DNA from: Parabacteroides sp. PH5-46
GTDB lineage: Bacteria; Bacteroidota; Bacteroidia; Bacteroidales; Tannerellaceae
Direction of reading: 5' to 3'
NCBI RefSeq assembly: GCF_029892785.1
Contig: NZ_JARXXA010000004.1
Span: 248,001 to 312,000 of the forward strand
Length of the DNA: 64,000 nt
Part shown: positions 48,401-57,270 of the stretch, piece after piece
Layout: each line of letters starts with the position of its first letter
Numbering within the stretch: the stretch's first letter is position 1
The notes under the pieces: model-generated
What the model was told of the DNA's origin: nothing
Database searches by the model: none
Seen by the model: the letters and a program-made list of their open reading frames with translations, nothing else
Made by a program: the position numbers and the translations under genes

Positions 48401-49937
48401 GAATATAGTAGGGGATGCCTATGTCAGAGAGGGAGGTCTGGGAATTGATTTTCTAAATACCTATTATACGTTTTCCGATTCTATTCTGATGGACACCCGC
48501 TCTATCAATGTGAAAAATGCTACGGTTTACGATAAGTTTGGCAATACCGGAAGAGTCAATCTGGCATTGAAACATAAGCATTTTAAGGAGTTGGAATTCC
48601 TGGCAGATGTTTCGGCCAATAATATGCTGGTGTATGATGCCGGCGAGAAGCAGAACCCCTTGATATACGGAACAGTATTCGGAAGTGGGACATCCCGTAT
48701 CAGTGGCACGGAGCAGATTGTGAATTTTGATATAAACATGCGGAGTGAGCCCAAAACATCCGTAACCCTGGATTTTATGAGCAACTCTTCGGCTGAAGAA
48801 TATGATTTTATCACATTTGTAGATAAGAGTAAGCCTGTTGCAGAGAATCCGGATTCGGCAGAAAAGAGCAACAGGCCGCTTTTCCTGAATGATGAAGGAA
48901 CCGAAATCAGAATGACCTTCCTACTGGATGTTACTCCTGATGCCAATATTGAGTTAATTATGGATCCGTCAGCCGGAGATAAAATCAAGGGATTCGGAAC
49001 AGGTAGTCTGCAGATTGATTACGGAACCAAGAGCGACCTGCGAATGTATGGCTTATTTAATATCCTGGATGGAAATTATAACTTCAGCCTGCAACAGCTT
49101 ATTTATAAAAACTTTAAAATAAGGGAGGGTAGTACTGTTACCTTCCGGGGCGATCCGTATGATGCGAACCTCAATATCGATGCCGTATATAATGTGACGG
49201 CTAATATTGGTGATCTGGATCAGAGCTTGCTTTCCGAAACGGCACGTACCAATGTACCAGTCAATTGTGTGCTTAAAATAGATGGTATACTTCAAAACCC
49301 GGGTATATCATTTGATATTGAACTGCCGGGCTCTAACGAAGACCTGGAACGAAAAGTGAAAAGCTATGTAAATACCGAAGATATGATGACGCGGCAAATC
49401 GTTTATTTGCTGGTTTTAAATAAGTTTTATACAGAAGATATCTATCGTACCGGACGTAACAATGAGTTTAGTGCTGTAACCTCGGCTGCCATATCTTCCC
49501 AGATTTCGAGTATCCTTAACAGTATAACCGACAAAGTACAGATCGGAACAAATATCCGTGCCAGCCAGGAAGGCTTTAACGAGACGGAGTTTGAAATGTT
49601 ACTTTCCAGCCAGTTGCTGGACAACCGCCTGCTCATCAATGGAAACTTCGGGTATAAGAATAACCCGAACGTAAAGAATGTTTTTGTGGGTGAGTTTGAT
49701 ATTGAGTACTTGCTGACCCGTACCGGAGAGATACGCCTGAAAGCCTACAATCATGCCAACGATATGTATCGCTATCTCAAACAGAGTCTAACGACGCAGG
49801 GGATAGGGATTATGTACAAGAAAGACTTTTCTTCTTTTTCGGAATTATTCCGTCGAAGAAGAAAACCCTTACTTACTATTCCGGATAGTACAAGCCCTGT
49901 CTTGCAACAGGACTCTACCTCCGTTACAGCTCATTAA
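45444..49937 (+). CDS. TamB-like translocation and assembly module protein
   Basis: A very long AsmA/TamB-type protein (1,497 aa if begun at ATT 45444; 1,463 aa from the first standard codon, GTG 45546). The extra in-frame residues KGLKYIVVVLFTFFWIFYAI are an ideal N-terminal membrane anchor, followed by IPYIQRKVADTAT. The true start must therefore lie upstream of the GTG, yet no ATG/GTG/TTG is in that frame back to the TAA at 45432. The rest is repeated beta strands, and the C-terminal DUF490/TamB domain (about 1,150-1,450) has FGTGSLQIDYGTKSDLRMYG, and IGTNIRASQEG. Such proteins bridge the periplasm and move lipids or help outer-membrane assembly. Confidence 0.88.
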   Translation: MKGLKYIVVVLFTFFWIFYAIPVILLNIPYIQRKVADTATTELSNRLNVPVRVGKVDIEWLNRLVLSDLYLEDEKGEVLFEANHVTAGFELLPLFRGKLLFTTVRLFGFTVHLEKETPQSTLNLQFVIDAFASRDTTKKSPNIDLQFNSILLRKGNFSYDVLSENRTPDRFNPKHVDIKNISAKITLKSFNQDSLNANIKKLSFEESSGFELDKLSLNVIANQDSAYIHNFEIKLPETDLKINRANINIAEVNNLEELLNKAPLTLDIIPSQIYLKELSMFVPAFRNFTDHVEISAEADGFINDINLKRLTLKYSDKMLFIGKMSLKGITHPENAYLFGEVNKMYITNEGLSGLVNNFSKDPVILPEPVNRLGTINFAGEISGFFDNLVAYGKLSTAIGSIETDILFGSNKEQDIAAHLKGTISSSELLISDLFEPDNPYGIVRFNVSIDAQRPTGGHFTGKVDALVSEFDYQNYRYENLQLTGNFQRNGYDGIVQINDPNGTLYAEGLFRHEGKNSKFNFTADLQHFRPDNLNLTDKYEAPEISASLKADFTGDNIDNVEGSITLDSLTINTAPSDFFLKQLKVEASGNSSDRNLRITSDLLNGEVTGVYSFSTLIPSLFNTFSGYLPSLIAATTKKQITHENNFRLSLAVENTETLSNTLKLPFTIRDRTNIVGYYDNLLNKFKFEVDLPNFAVAGMMFESTSLICENPQDKIDLLLNATSYNKKGIRNHFDLKADAQENKITALFNWSNNKERRFEAMFATSALFVDEVAENGKKSLRTELGIDASSLIINDSIWNVGEAGITIQNGAVNISNFYVSHNEQHLMLDGAISKNPEDVLQLDLSEIELSYIFDVLNIPVLQFGGIATGLFNVSDLYGSRIIHTKNFDVQQFSFNQVELGDLNLHSYWDDTRQGIKMEGRIYADDTTYTDVDGYIFPVGKSEGLSLQFDAQNIDVAFLHPFLENVASGVKGRGFGSVHLYGPFKELNIVGDAYVREGGLGIDFLNTYYTFSDSILMDTRSINVKNATVYDKFGNTGRVNLALKHKHFKELEFLADVSANNMLVYDAGEKQNPLIYGTVFGSGTSRISGTEQIVNFDINMRSEPKTSVTLDFMSNSSAEEYDFITFVDKSKPVAENPDSAEKSNRPLFLNDEGTEIRMTFLLDVTPDANIELIMDPSAGDKIKGFGTGSLQIDYGTKSDLRMYGLFNILDGNYNFSLQQLIYKNFKIREGSTVTFRGDPYDANLNIDAVYNVTANIGDLDQSLLSETARTNVPVNCVLKIDGILQNPGISFDIELPGSNEDLERKVKSYVNTEDMMTRQIVYLLVLNKFYTEDIYRTGRNNEFSAVTSAAISSQISSILNSITDKVQIGTNIRASQEGFNETEFEMLLSSQLLDNRLLINGNFGYKNNPNVKNVFVGEFDIEYLLTRTGEIRLKAYNHANDMYRYLKQSLTTQGIGIMYKKDFSSFSELFRRRRKPLLTIPDSTSPVLQQDSTSVTAH

Positions 49938-50131
49938 TTTCTCATATTCTTATTGACAAAAAAGAGTATCACCAGCAAGTTGAATGCTATAATGCCTCCA
50001 CTACCGGCTAAGTACAATGCCATCCAGGGCTTGTCAGGTTGCAGTATATAGTATCCGGCGATGCTGCCTGCAACAGCTATAATAATCAGCGCAATAATGA
50101 CCGACATGATGATTTTCTTTTTCTTGCTCAT
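49934..50131 (-). CDS. Small two-span membrane protein
   Basis: A 65-aa protein: a KKKK start, one helix (about 8-29, IMSVIIALIIIAVAGSIAGYYIL), a short loop PDKPWMA, and a second helix (about 39-59, YLAGSGGIIAFNLLVILFFV). It overlaps the end of the convergent TamB-like gene by four bases and lies upstream of nothing on its own strand except a spacer of 19 bases after the AsmA-like gene end. Probably real given its two clean helices. Function unknown. Confidence 0.65.
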   Translation of the reverse strand: MSKKKKIIMSVIIALIIIAVAGSIAGYYILQPDKPWMALYLAGSGGIIAFNLLVILFFVNKNMRN

Positions 50132-50150
50132 ATATTCTTCTTTCGTTGTA

Positions 50151-52817
50151 TTATTCTAGTTTTTTAGTTTGCTCTTCGGCTTCGTTTCTCAGCTTTTCCC
50201 CTTGCTTTTTAGCTTCTTCTACCAGTTTGTTTCCGGCGGCTTTGGCAGCAGCTTTAGCTATCGGGTTGCTTCCGGCTTTTTCCTCTAATGCTTTCGCTTG
50301 TTTTTCAGCTTCTTCTACCAATTTCGTGGCGGCATTATCAGCTTCAGCTCTGAGCTTTTCGATCTGTTTGGCTTTCTCTTCCGACAAATCTACGGGCTCT
50401 TCACTTCCGGTTATTTTACCCAAAGCCTCTCCGGCAACCGATGATACGGCTTCCGAGGCTATTGCTTTGGCATCAAGTCCTATCTTTGGGCTGGTAAAAG
50501 TACCGCCTATCGTGATGGGAACATCTTTGATGAAGTTGTTAGCCAATGCTTTAGGTAGGGTGACAGTTCCCTTGTAATTGATACTTTGATCCAGCCCCGT
50601 AGAACCTTCCAGCAGTAAAGCACCTCCATTCCCTATATTGAGACTGAAAGGCTTGGTGTTGATCTTGCCTTCGTTAATAGAGAAGGGAAGATTCAGGTCT
50701 TTCGCGGAGAAAGAGTTGAGGGCATCTGTCTTCAAAGCCGACGACAGAGCCGTAAGCGCTGCTACATTCTCTACTTTTACTTCACTGGTCTGCAAGGCCC
50801 CGTTTCCGGTTAGGTTGGCTAGGGTTTGCAAGATTGATTCTCCAAGTGAGGTGTTGATATTCAGGTTCATTGAATAGGAGCCAAGCAGACTTTCAAAGAT
50901 CGGAGCAAACTTCTGTATGGATTCAACCGACTTGAAGGTCTCGGCAAACGATACCTTAGACAGGTTCAAAGCGAAATCCACTTTGGGTTTCTCCGGATTA
51001 GACGTGTCGTATGAACCGCTTACTTTACAAGAGCCTCCCAGCGTATTAGCTGCTACATCATTGAGTTTTAAGATACCGTCTTTCACCGACATACTTCCTG
51101 CCATATTAGAGATCGTTAGTTTGTCGTATTTGATCTCTTTCAGAGAGGCATTCAGGGCAAAGTCTATATTCTTTGGAATGATAAAACTATCGGAAGCGGT
51201 AGCCGTACTGTCGGCAGCAGCTGTTTCGGTTTCCGTTGTATCACTTTCACCTAAAAAGTCATTCGCATTCAGGTAGTTTGATTTGATATTCAGGTTTCCT
51301 TTTATCGTCTGGTCTTTCAGCACGTAAGCGATGAAGTTTTCCAGGCGTCCGTTGGCCGACAGGTCATTCTTGCCGATATTTATGTCTAATGAGTTCAGGT
51401 TTACGTAGCGGGGGGTAAACTCCAGTCCGGCCTTTTGTATCAGTACATCCGGCATCTCTGTTGACTTGTAAATCATGTCGTTTACATTCAGGGTGCCCGA
51501 GGCCGATACATCCTCGTAGCGTTCTTTTTCTATGTCCGACATACGGGTAGCCAATGTGAGGTCTGCTGTTATCTTACCGTTCAGTTCTGTGCCTGTTTCC
51601 AGGGGATATACATCTTTGATCATCCCCAGGTCTATTATCCCATTTGCATGCATTTTGATGTTCGGATCAGACATAGGAGTCGTTACACGCAGGTTTCCAT
51701 TGAATGGATTGCCACCCAATGCAAAGCTGAATTTACTCATGTCTACAACCGTATTGTTCAAGGATCCTCCCTTGCTTTGGAGAGCTATATTGAGGTTGAT
51801 ATTGTCTACTGCTTTAGGCAATGAAGGATATTGGAACATGGCGTTGCTAACGATAACTTTCATGTCGAAAGCCGGATAGCTTTCACCTTTCATTGTGCCT
51901 TTTACATATCCGTCGAGTGAGGCTACACCTGACGTTTTAATGTCTTTAAAGTCTGCCGTGTACATAGCTGGGATCAGAGATAGAATCTCTTTAAACTGGG
52001 TGTTGGGAGCATTCAGTTTCAGGTCGAAATCCATGCTTTCATCGTCCGGCATAGCAAACGAACCTTCGACAGATGCTTTCAGTTCATTCAGCTGCAAATG
52101 GCTTTCTGCAAAGGTAAACTTCATGTTCTCCAGATCGGCATTTATCCCGGCATCTGCTTTTATCACAACTTTGTTCAGGTAAGGGATATTATCCATCACA
52201 AAGCTTACTTCGTCTATACTGCTACCTATTTGCAAAGTGGTTTCTGCTGCCGAAAAGTCTCCGGATATGTTACCGTTCCATTTACTCAGAATGGCCTTCA
52301 TTTTAGAGGTATTGTCTTCGTAGATAACATCACTGTTTTTGATTGCTACCTTTTTAAGGCTTAGGTTAAAAGCGCTTTCTGTTTCCGGTTCTTCGGCTTG
52401 GGCAGACGAGTCTTCTTTCATAATATCCCAGTTGGCCTGTCCGTCGGCTAATACTTTGGCATGCAGGCGGATGTTATCCAGATTGATACTGGATATGTCG
52501 TACTTGTCGCCAAAGAGGCTGAACAAGTCGATCGTTACATTGGCCGACTTAGCTTGCAGAAGAGTATCTGCCTCGAAGGCTCCTGTGCCGGAGATAACAG
52601 CATCATACAGAGACACCGTTGCATGAGGAAAGTTCGAGAATAGGTTCAGTCCGAAATCACCAATTTCTACTTTTGCATTCAGTTGTTCATTCACAACATC
52701 TAATACTGCAGTTTTAATTTTATCCTTGAATAAGAATGGTATAGCTACCATCAAAACAATGATAAGTGCTAATACGGCTCCCACTGCAAGAAGCGCTTTT
52801 TTCAATCCTTTTGTCAT
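50151..52817 (-). CDS. AsmA-family periplasmic protein
   Basis: An 888-aa protein with an N-terminal membrane helix (about 8-30, LLAVGAVLALIIVLMVAIPFLF) and the AsmA pattern KIKTAVLDVVNEQLNAKVEIGDFGLNLFSNFPHATVSL. The centre is a long beta-strand array, and the AsmA_2-type C-terminal region ends with TVTLPKALANNFIKDVPITIGGTF. A Lys/Glu/Ala-rich helical tail (about 800-888) is likely a coiled coil. AsmA and TamB-type proteins are relatives that carry phospholipid to the outer membrane or tune its assembly. Here the two lie next to each other, convergent. Confidence 0.88.
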   Translation of the reverse strand: MTKGLKKALLAVGAVLALIIVLMVAIPFLFKDKIKTAVLDVVNEQLNAKVEIGDFGLNLFSNFPHATVSLYDAVISGTGAFEADTLLQAKSANVTIDLFSLFGDKYDISSINLDNIRLHAKVLADGQANWDIMKEDSSAQAEEPETESAFNLSLKKVAIKNSDVIYEDNTSKMKAILSKWNGNISGDFSAAETTLQIGSSIDEVSFVMDNIPYLNKVVIKADAGINADLENMKFTFAESHLQLNELKASVEGSFAMPDDESMDFDLKLNAPNTQFKEILSLIPAMYTADFKDIKTSGVASLDGYVKGTMKGESYPAFDMKVIVSNAMFQYPSLPKAVDNINLNIALQSKGGSLNNTVVDMSKFSFALGGNPFNGNLRVTTPMSDPNIKMHANGIIDLGMIKDVYPLETGTELNGKITADLTLATRMSDIEKERYEDVSASGTLNVNDMIYKSTEMPDVLIQKAGLEFTPRYVNLNSLDINIGKNDLSANGRLENFIAYVLKDQTIKGNLNIKSNYLNANDFLGESDTTETETAAADSTATASDSFIIPKNIDFALNASLKEIKYDKLTISNMAGSMSVKDGILKLNDVAANTLGGSCKVSGSYDTSNPEKPKVDFALNLSKVSFAETFKSVESIQKFAPIFESLLGSYSMNLNINTSLGESILQTLANLTGNGALQTSEVKVENVAALTALSSALKTDALNSFSAKDLNLPFSINEGKINTKPFSLNIGNGGALLLEGSTGLDQSINYKGTVTLPKALANNFIKDVPITIGGTFTSPKIGLDAKAIASEAVSSVAGEALGKITGSEEPVDLSEEKAKQIEKLRAEADNAATKLVEEAEKQAKALEEKAGSNPIAKAAAKAAGNKLVEEAKKQGEKLRNEAEEQTKKLE

Positions 52818-52843
52818 ACCGTTAAATGTTTGTTTTCTTTTGA

Positions 52844-53962
52844 TTAGTTAAGAATCTCTGCCAGTTTAGCATCGAGTGCTTTACCTCGCAGATTCTTTGC
52901 TATAATTGTTCCATCTTTATCTATTAATACTGTGAAGGGTATAGCCTCTACTCCATAGAGAGTTGCAGCTTTGTTGTCCCAATGTTGAAGGTCTGATAAT
53001 TGCGGCCAGGTGATATTCAGTTCCCGAATACCTTCTATCCATAACTTTTCCGATCTATCCAGTGAAACACCTACAATCTCGAGTCCTTTGTCTTTATACG
53101 AGTTGTAGATTTCTTGTAAACGTGGCATATCTGCACGGCATGGCCCGCACCAGGAAGCCCAGAAGTCGATCAGTACAACCTTGCCTTTTCCTGCATACTC
53201 TGATAAGTTGTGCTTTACACCTTGCGGATCGTTTAATTCAAAATCAGCGAACGGCTTTCCAGTCATTACTTTATCTAATATCATCTGACGTTCGATCATA
53301 TTCTCTATTCCGGGAACGGCTCTGAATTGATCATCTCCTTTTGTCAATGCAATTCCTTTTACGCTGTCAGACAAACTAAGGTTGAAGGCTGTCAGCAATT
53401 TAGCTGTAGATAGCTTATTGGGATTTTGGAGAATATATTTTTCAACAGACCGGATTATTTGCCCTTCCATTTCCTCGTGTTGTCTTTCTGCTTCAGCAGC
53501 TATCAAGGAGTCGGTTGAATAGGAGTTTTCAATAATTGTTTTTCTATATTTTCGTATTCTTTTTATCTCTTTTCTTAGTTCGGTCCAGGCATCATTTTCC
53601 GGAGTTCCGGTAACGAAAGATAACTCACCAAGTGTGGCTTTAAACTTGCTGTTTTCAAGGATAAACAATACAGTAAAGGGAGAGTCTTCGCCAGCCGGTA
53701 CCCTTTGTAAAGGCACGTCGTAGATATCGAAGCATAATTCCCGGAATACGGCACAGTCTTGTATTCCTTTAAATGTAAATGTCCTGTTTTCAACCAGTGC
53801 ACTGTCTATCGGTGAGGCATTTTTTATGCCATAAGGATACATAAAAATATATTTCCCATTGAGGTCGAGGTTTGCGACAGTTCCGGTTATTTCATATCCT
53901 GATTGACCATTGCACGAAACAAGTGCAACGGCAATCAGTAGATATGAAAGTAATTTTGTCAT
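52844..53962 (-). CDS. TlpA-like thioredoxin lipoprotein with DUF4369 (copy 1)
   Basis: A 372-aa lipoprotein (lipobox ALVSC, Cys17). The N-terminal DUF4369 domain (about 24-125) and a helical linker (about 125-235) precede an AhpC/TSA-thioredoxin domain (about 235-372) with the redox motif WASWCGPC and VLIDFWA, EIVGVSLDR, and cis-Pro loop EAIPFTVLIDKDGTI. It should reduce or exchange disulfides in the periplasm. It lies four bases after its paralog and is probably co-transcribed. DUF4369 partner proteins are unknown. Confidence 0.9.
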   Translation of the reverse strand: MTKLLSYLLIAVALVSCNGQSGYEITGTVANLDLNGKYIFMYPYGIKNASPIDSALVENRTFTFKGIQDCAVFRELCFDIYDVPLQRVPAGEDSPFTVLFILENSKFKATLGELSFVTGTPENDAWTELRKEIKRIRKYRKTIIENSYSTDSLIAAEAERQHEEMEGQIIRSVEKYILQNPNKLSTAKLLTAFNLSLSDSVKGIALTKGDDQFRAVPGIENMIERQMILDKVMTGKPFADFELNDPQGVKHNLSEYAGKGKVVLIDFWASWCGPCRADMPRLQEIYNSYKDKGLEIVGVSLDRSEKLWIEGIRELNITWPQLSDLQHWDNKAATLYGVEAIPFTVLIDKDGTIIAKNLRGKALDAKLAEILN

Positions 53963-53966
53963 CGGT

Positions 53967-55085
53967 TTATTTTATGATTTCTGCCAATTTATTGTCCAGG
54001 GCTTCTGCGCGTAGGTTTTTGGCCAGGATGGTACCGTCTCCGTCTATCAATACGGTGTGAGGGATGCTGTTTACGCCGTATAGGGCAGCTCCTTCGCTTT
54101 GCCAGTATTTTAAGTCGGACATCTGAGGCCAGGTGATGTTTAATTCTTCAATTCCTTTTACCCAGGCATCGTTGGTACGGTCTAGTGAAACGCCTACAAT
54201 CTCGAATTTTTTACCTTTATACTGCTTGTAAACTTCTACCAGGTGAGGCATATCCCTGCGGCAAGGAGGACACCAGGATGCCCAGAAGTCAATCAATACT
54301 ACTTTTCCTTTTCCTACATAATCAGACAGTTTGATAGCTTTTCCTTTGGGGTCGAGCATCTCAAAATCGGTGAATTTCTTGCCAATAGCTACCTTTTCCA
54401 ATACAGCCAGATGGCTGATGATCTTGTCTATACCTGCAACCGATTTGAATGTATCGCCTGCTTTGCTAATGATGTCGCGGCGGGTATCTTCGTCAAAACT
54501 GTAACGGAAATCGTTAAGCAACTTTCCGGCAGTCAGGTTGTTAGGGTATTTCTGGATGTATTTCTTAACAAGAGCTGATGTTTTTTCGTCCAGCTCGTCG
54601 TATTTCTTTTCGGCAGCTTCTGCAATGGCCTGATCTTTAGACTTCATGCCATCGATAAGCTCTTTCATCGGAGTTCTCAGTTGTATCAGTTCTTTCTGAA
54701 GAGCCGTCAAGGCGTCATTTTCAGGAGTACCTGTAACCGACGGATTTTCGGAAAGATTAACTTTCAATTTGCCGTTTTCAAGCACAAAAGTCGCTCTATA
54801 AGCTGCGTTTTCACCCGTTCCGGCGCTTTGGTACTCTACCACATCTTCGTCAAACCGCAAAGTGTATAAAGCCGGTATATCCTGTACCCCCTTCATGGTG
54901 AAAGAGCCATTCTCTACAACAGCGCTATTGATAGCCTCAGCATCTTGTACGCCAGCTTCGTACAAGTAGACTGTTTTTCCGTTCAGATCAGCTTTGTCTA
55001 CACTACCACTAATCACGTATCCTGCTTGTTCGCTACATGCAGTAATCAGGATGGCACAAAGGGCTAATAATAAATTTTTCTTCAT
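53967..55085 (-). CDS. TlpA-like thioredoxin lipoprotein with DUF4369 (copy 2)
   Basis: A 372-aa paralog of the next gene, the same length and order: lipobox LITAC (Cys17), DUF4369 about 24-125, helical linker rich in Lys/Glu, then a thioredoxin-fold domain with WASWCPPC and VSLDRTNDAWVKGI. The redox motif has CPPC rather than CGPC, which should shift its redox potential. It leads the pair. The 213-base upstream spacer (55086-55298) contains no other gene. Confidence 0.9.
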   Translation of the reverse strand: MKKNLLLALCAILITACSEQAGYVISGSVDKADLNGKTVYLYEAGVQDAEAINSAVVENGSFTMKGVQDIPALYTLRFDEDVVEYQSAGTGENAAYRATFVLENGKLKVNLSENPSVTGTPENDALTALQKELIQLRTPMKELIDGMKSKDQAIAEAAEKKYDELDEKTSALVKKYIQKYPNNLTAGKLLNDFRYSFDEDTRRDIISKAGDTFKSVAGIDKIISHLAVLEKVAIGKKFTDFEMLDPKGKAIKLSDYVGKGKVVLIDFWASWCPPCRRDMPHLVEVYKQYKGKKFEIVGVSLDRTNDAWVKGIEELNITWPQMSDLKYWQSEGAALYGVNSIPHTVLIDGDGTILAKNLRAEALDNKLAEIIK

Positions 55086-55298
55086 TTTATTTGTCAGTAT
55101 TTAGTTTTTGTATTATTCTGCGAAGTTATTGGATTTAATTGTTTTTAAGCAATGTTTGTTCAAAAAAAGATTTACTATAGATACATAACAAAGAAAAATA
55201 CAATAAGGTTTAAAACTCTGTTAGCTTCCGGATGGGATCATCATATTCTTTATCAAATAGATGAGAGTTTTTTAGTGTCATTTTTTTTAACCCTTAAG

Positions 55299-56567
55299 CT
55301 AAAGAATGTCCTTCAAATTCCATGCTTGGATATGACGGATTCCGTTTCGTAGTGGCATGGTGAGTTCATCTAAGGAAACGACAACTTTCTCGAAATGATC
55401 ATCAATTGTTTCGAGTGACGAATACTCTCTTTCAACAGTTGTTTCATCGGAAAGCATATAGGTACTTTGCAGATATATAATCCGGTCTGCTTTTTTTGCA
55501 ACAAAATCTACTTCCTTATTTCGCAAGGCTCCGACATAGACATCAAATTCTGCTCTGCGCAATTCCAGATAGACCAGGTTTTCGACAAGATAACCAAAGC
55601 CGTATCCATAGCCCGGATAAAGATAGTTTTTGTATGACAGGTCGTTTATGTAGAATTTAGCATTTCCCGATAATGTGTCTTTACCTTTAATGTCATACCT
55701 GTCGCAACGATGAACAAGAAAGGTGTCTTCGATGTATCCTATATAGGTTGATATGGCATCGTAGCTTGTTTTGCGCCCCTGTCCTTTGAAGTATTTAACT
55801 ATGTTGGTTATAGATATAAGGTTTGAGGCATTGTTTACCAGATAGATAAATACATCTTCGAGCAATTTAGGGTCACGTACGCTATGGCGTTGAATGATAT
55901 CGCGTAACAATACCGTATCCTTAATCGCGGATATATAATTACGCTTCAGTTCTGGTTTTTGCAACATGAATAGTTCAGGAAGTCCGCCACTGTTCATGTA
56001 TTCCTGATAGCTTTGCCGCCCTTTTGCTTGCTCGGTTATTCCTACATATTCGGAGTAGCTGAATGGAAATACATCAAAACAAACATATCGCCCTGATAAT
56101 AAGGTTGCCAGTTCTCCGGAGAGCATTTTTGAATTTGATCCGCTAATAAACAATTCGTAGCTCTCAGAAAAGTCTTGTGAGTAGGAGTTAACTACCTTTT
56201 CCCAGCCCTCTATAATCTGTATTTCGTCTATAAATATGTAGACCTTCCCTGAGGGGGTGAGCTCTTTTTTGTACAATTTTATCAGTTCATCCAGATCCTT
56301 ATAGGTCTTCAAAAAGTCGAGATCGGTAAATTCCCTGTTAATGAATAAGGTGTTTTCAGGCTTAACTCCGTTGTCTACGAGTTGTTTGGCAACCTGTCTC
56401 AATATGTAGCTTTTGCCGGAACGCCTTTGTCCTACAAGTACTTTGATAAGCCTATTGCCGACGTAGTCTGTTATTTTATCGGTATACTCACTCCGTTTAT
56501 ACCCCCAGTCAAGGGGGTTGGAGTTCCATAAATTATACTTCCCTAATAATGCAATTTTTTCGTCCAT
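55299..56567 (-). CDS. ATP-binding protein of the AAA_14/DUF4143 type
   Basis: A 422-aa ATPase. The Walker A motif GQRRSGKS is residues 46-53, Walker B is VYIFIDEIQII (about 107-117), and SGSNSKMLSGELATLLSGRYV is the sensor-like segment. The C-terminal DUF4143 nuclease-like domain (about 215-400) has YVGALRNKEVDFVAKK with Asp/Lys positions resembling a PD-(D/E)XK core. Such genes are common accessory genes in Bacteroidales with unclear function. The start codon lies inside a 40-base tandem duplication. Confidence 0.85.
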   Translation of the reverse strand: MDEKIALLGKYNLWNSNPLDWGYKRSEYTDKITDYVGNRLIKVLVGQRRSGKSYILRQVAKQLVDNGVKPENTLFINREFTDLDFLKTYKDLDELIKLYKKELTPSGKVYIFIDEIQIIEGWEKVVNSYSQDFSESYELFISGSNSKMLSGELATLLSGRYVCFDVFPFSYSEYVGITEQAKGRQSYQEYMNSGGLPELFMLQKPELKRNYISAIKDTVLLRDIIQRHSVRDPKLLEDVFIYLVNNASNLISITNIVKYFKGQGRKTSYDAISTYIGYIEDTFLVHRCDRYDIKGKDTLSGNAKFYINDLSYKNYLYPGYGYGFGYLVENLVYLELRRAEFDVYVGALRNKEVDFVAKKADRIIYLQSTYMLSDETTVEREYSSLETIDDHFEKVVVSLDELTMPLRNGIRHIQAWNLKDIL

Positions 56568-56634
56568 AGCCGAATGTTTTGTGTAAATATACGTTTTTTT
56601 CGTCTATAAACGAATATTTTGCATGTAAATATCA
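56555..56634. repeat. 40-bp tandem duplication over the ATPase gene start
   Basis: Copies at 56555-56594 and 56595-56634 share TTTTTTCGTCYATA..CGAAT.TTTTG..TAAATAT. The first copy holds the start codon (56565-56567) and first codons; the second is upstream. Each includes a TTCGT/ACGAA-like inverted repeat, best in copy 2, consistent with an autoregulatory operator. Confidence 0.7.
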
Positions 56635-57213
56635 TTTTGTAAGTAAGAGGTTGTAAATGACAATCTGATATTTTAGCTATCAAATGTAGCGCTTATTCGG
56701 GTCTGTGTTGGAGGCTGTTTGTAAGGATGGGCTGGATTTGGAGGTTTGGGTTTGACATTTTGAAAACTTGCAGCACGCAGAACGGAATACGCAGAACGGA
56801 TTTCTGTATATTTTTTATTCATTATTCTATATTCTTCATTCAAAAATGCTGCTTTTTGTCAATTCGTTTTTGAGTATAATTTTTGATGATTTTGAGGCGA
56901 AAATGGCTTTTTTAGAGGCTTTTTTCTTGTGTTTTTGAACTTCATTTGGATGAATAGGGTCATTTGTTTAGATCATTTCGGCAAATTGTCCAAATAAAAG
57001 TGGTAAAACATCCAAATGAATTCGGTCATTTATGGTAAAAAATGCACGAAAATATTTAATATGGACTAATTATTTAACATATTGTTTCGATATTGACTAT
57101 AAAATTTGTTCGTTTTGTGTAAACTTGCTGTTAGCAGAAAATGACAATTCGATTAAAAATGTCAGAAAATTGCTTGTTTTTATATCCGTTCAACTTATAT
57201 AGAAATCACTTAT
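56635..57213. other. Gene-free stretch before the PUL
   Basis: No gene is seen. A 12-base direct repeat ACGCAGAACGGA occurs at 56775-56786 and 56789-56800. A 12-bp inverted repeat TTCATTTGGATG/CATCCAAATGAA lies at 56941-56952 and 57009-57020 with several related TCATTT/AAATGA words between. The sequence is AT-rich and may contain decayed coding or regulatory material. Confidence 0.55.
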
Positions 57214-57262
57214 CATAAAAAAACAGAGGCCATCTCAGCATGTAAGACGGCCTCTGTTTTCT
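57214..57262 (-). terminator. Intrinsic terminator of the PUL operon
   Basis: On the minus strand an 11-bp perfect stem (AAACAGAGGCC/GGCCTCTGTTT, 57221-57259) is followed by a T-run (plus-strand A at 57217-57223). It lies just after the last PUL gene. Confidence 0.85.
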
Positions 57263-57270
57263 GTTATGGC

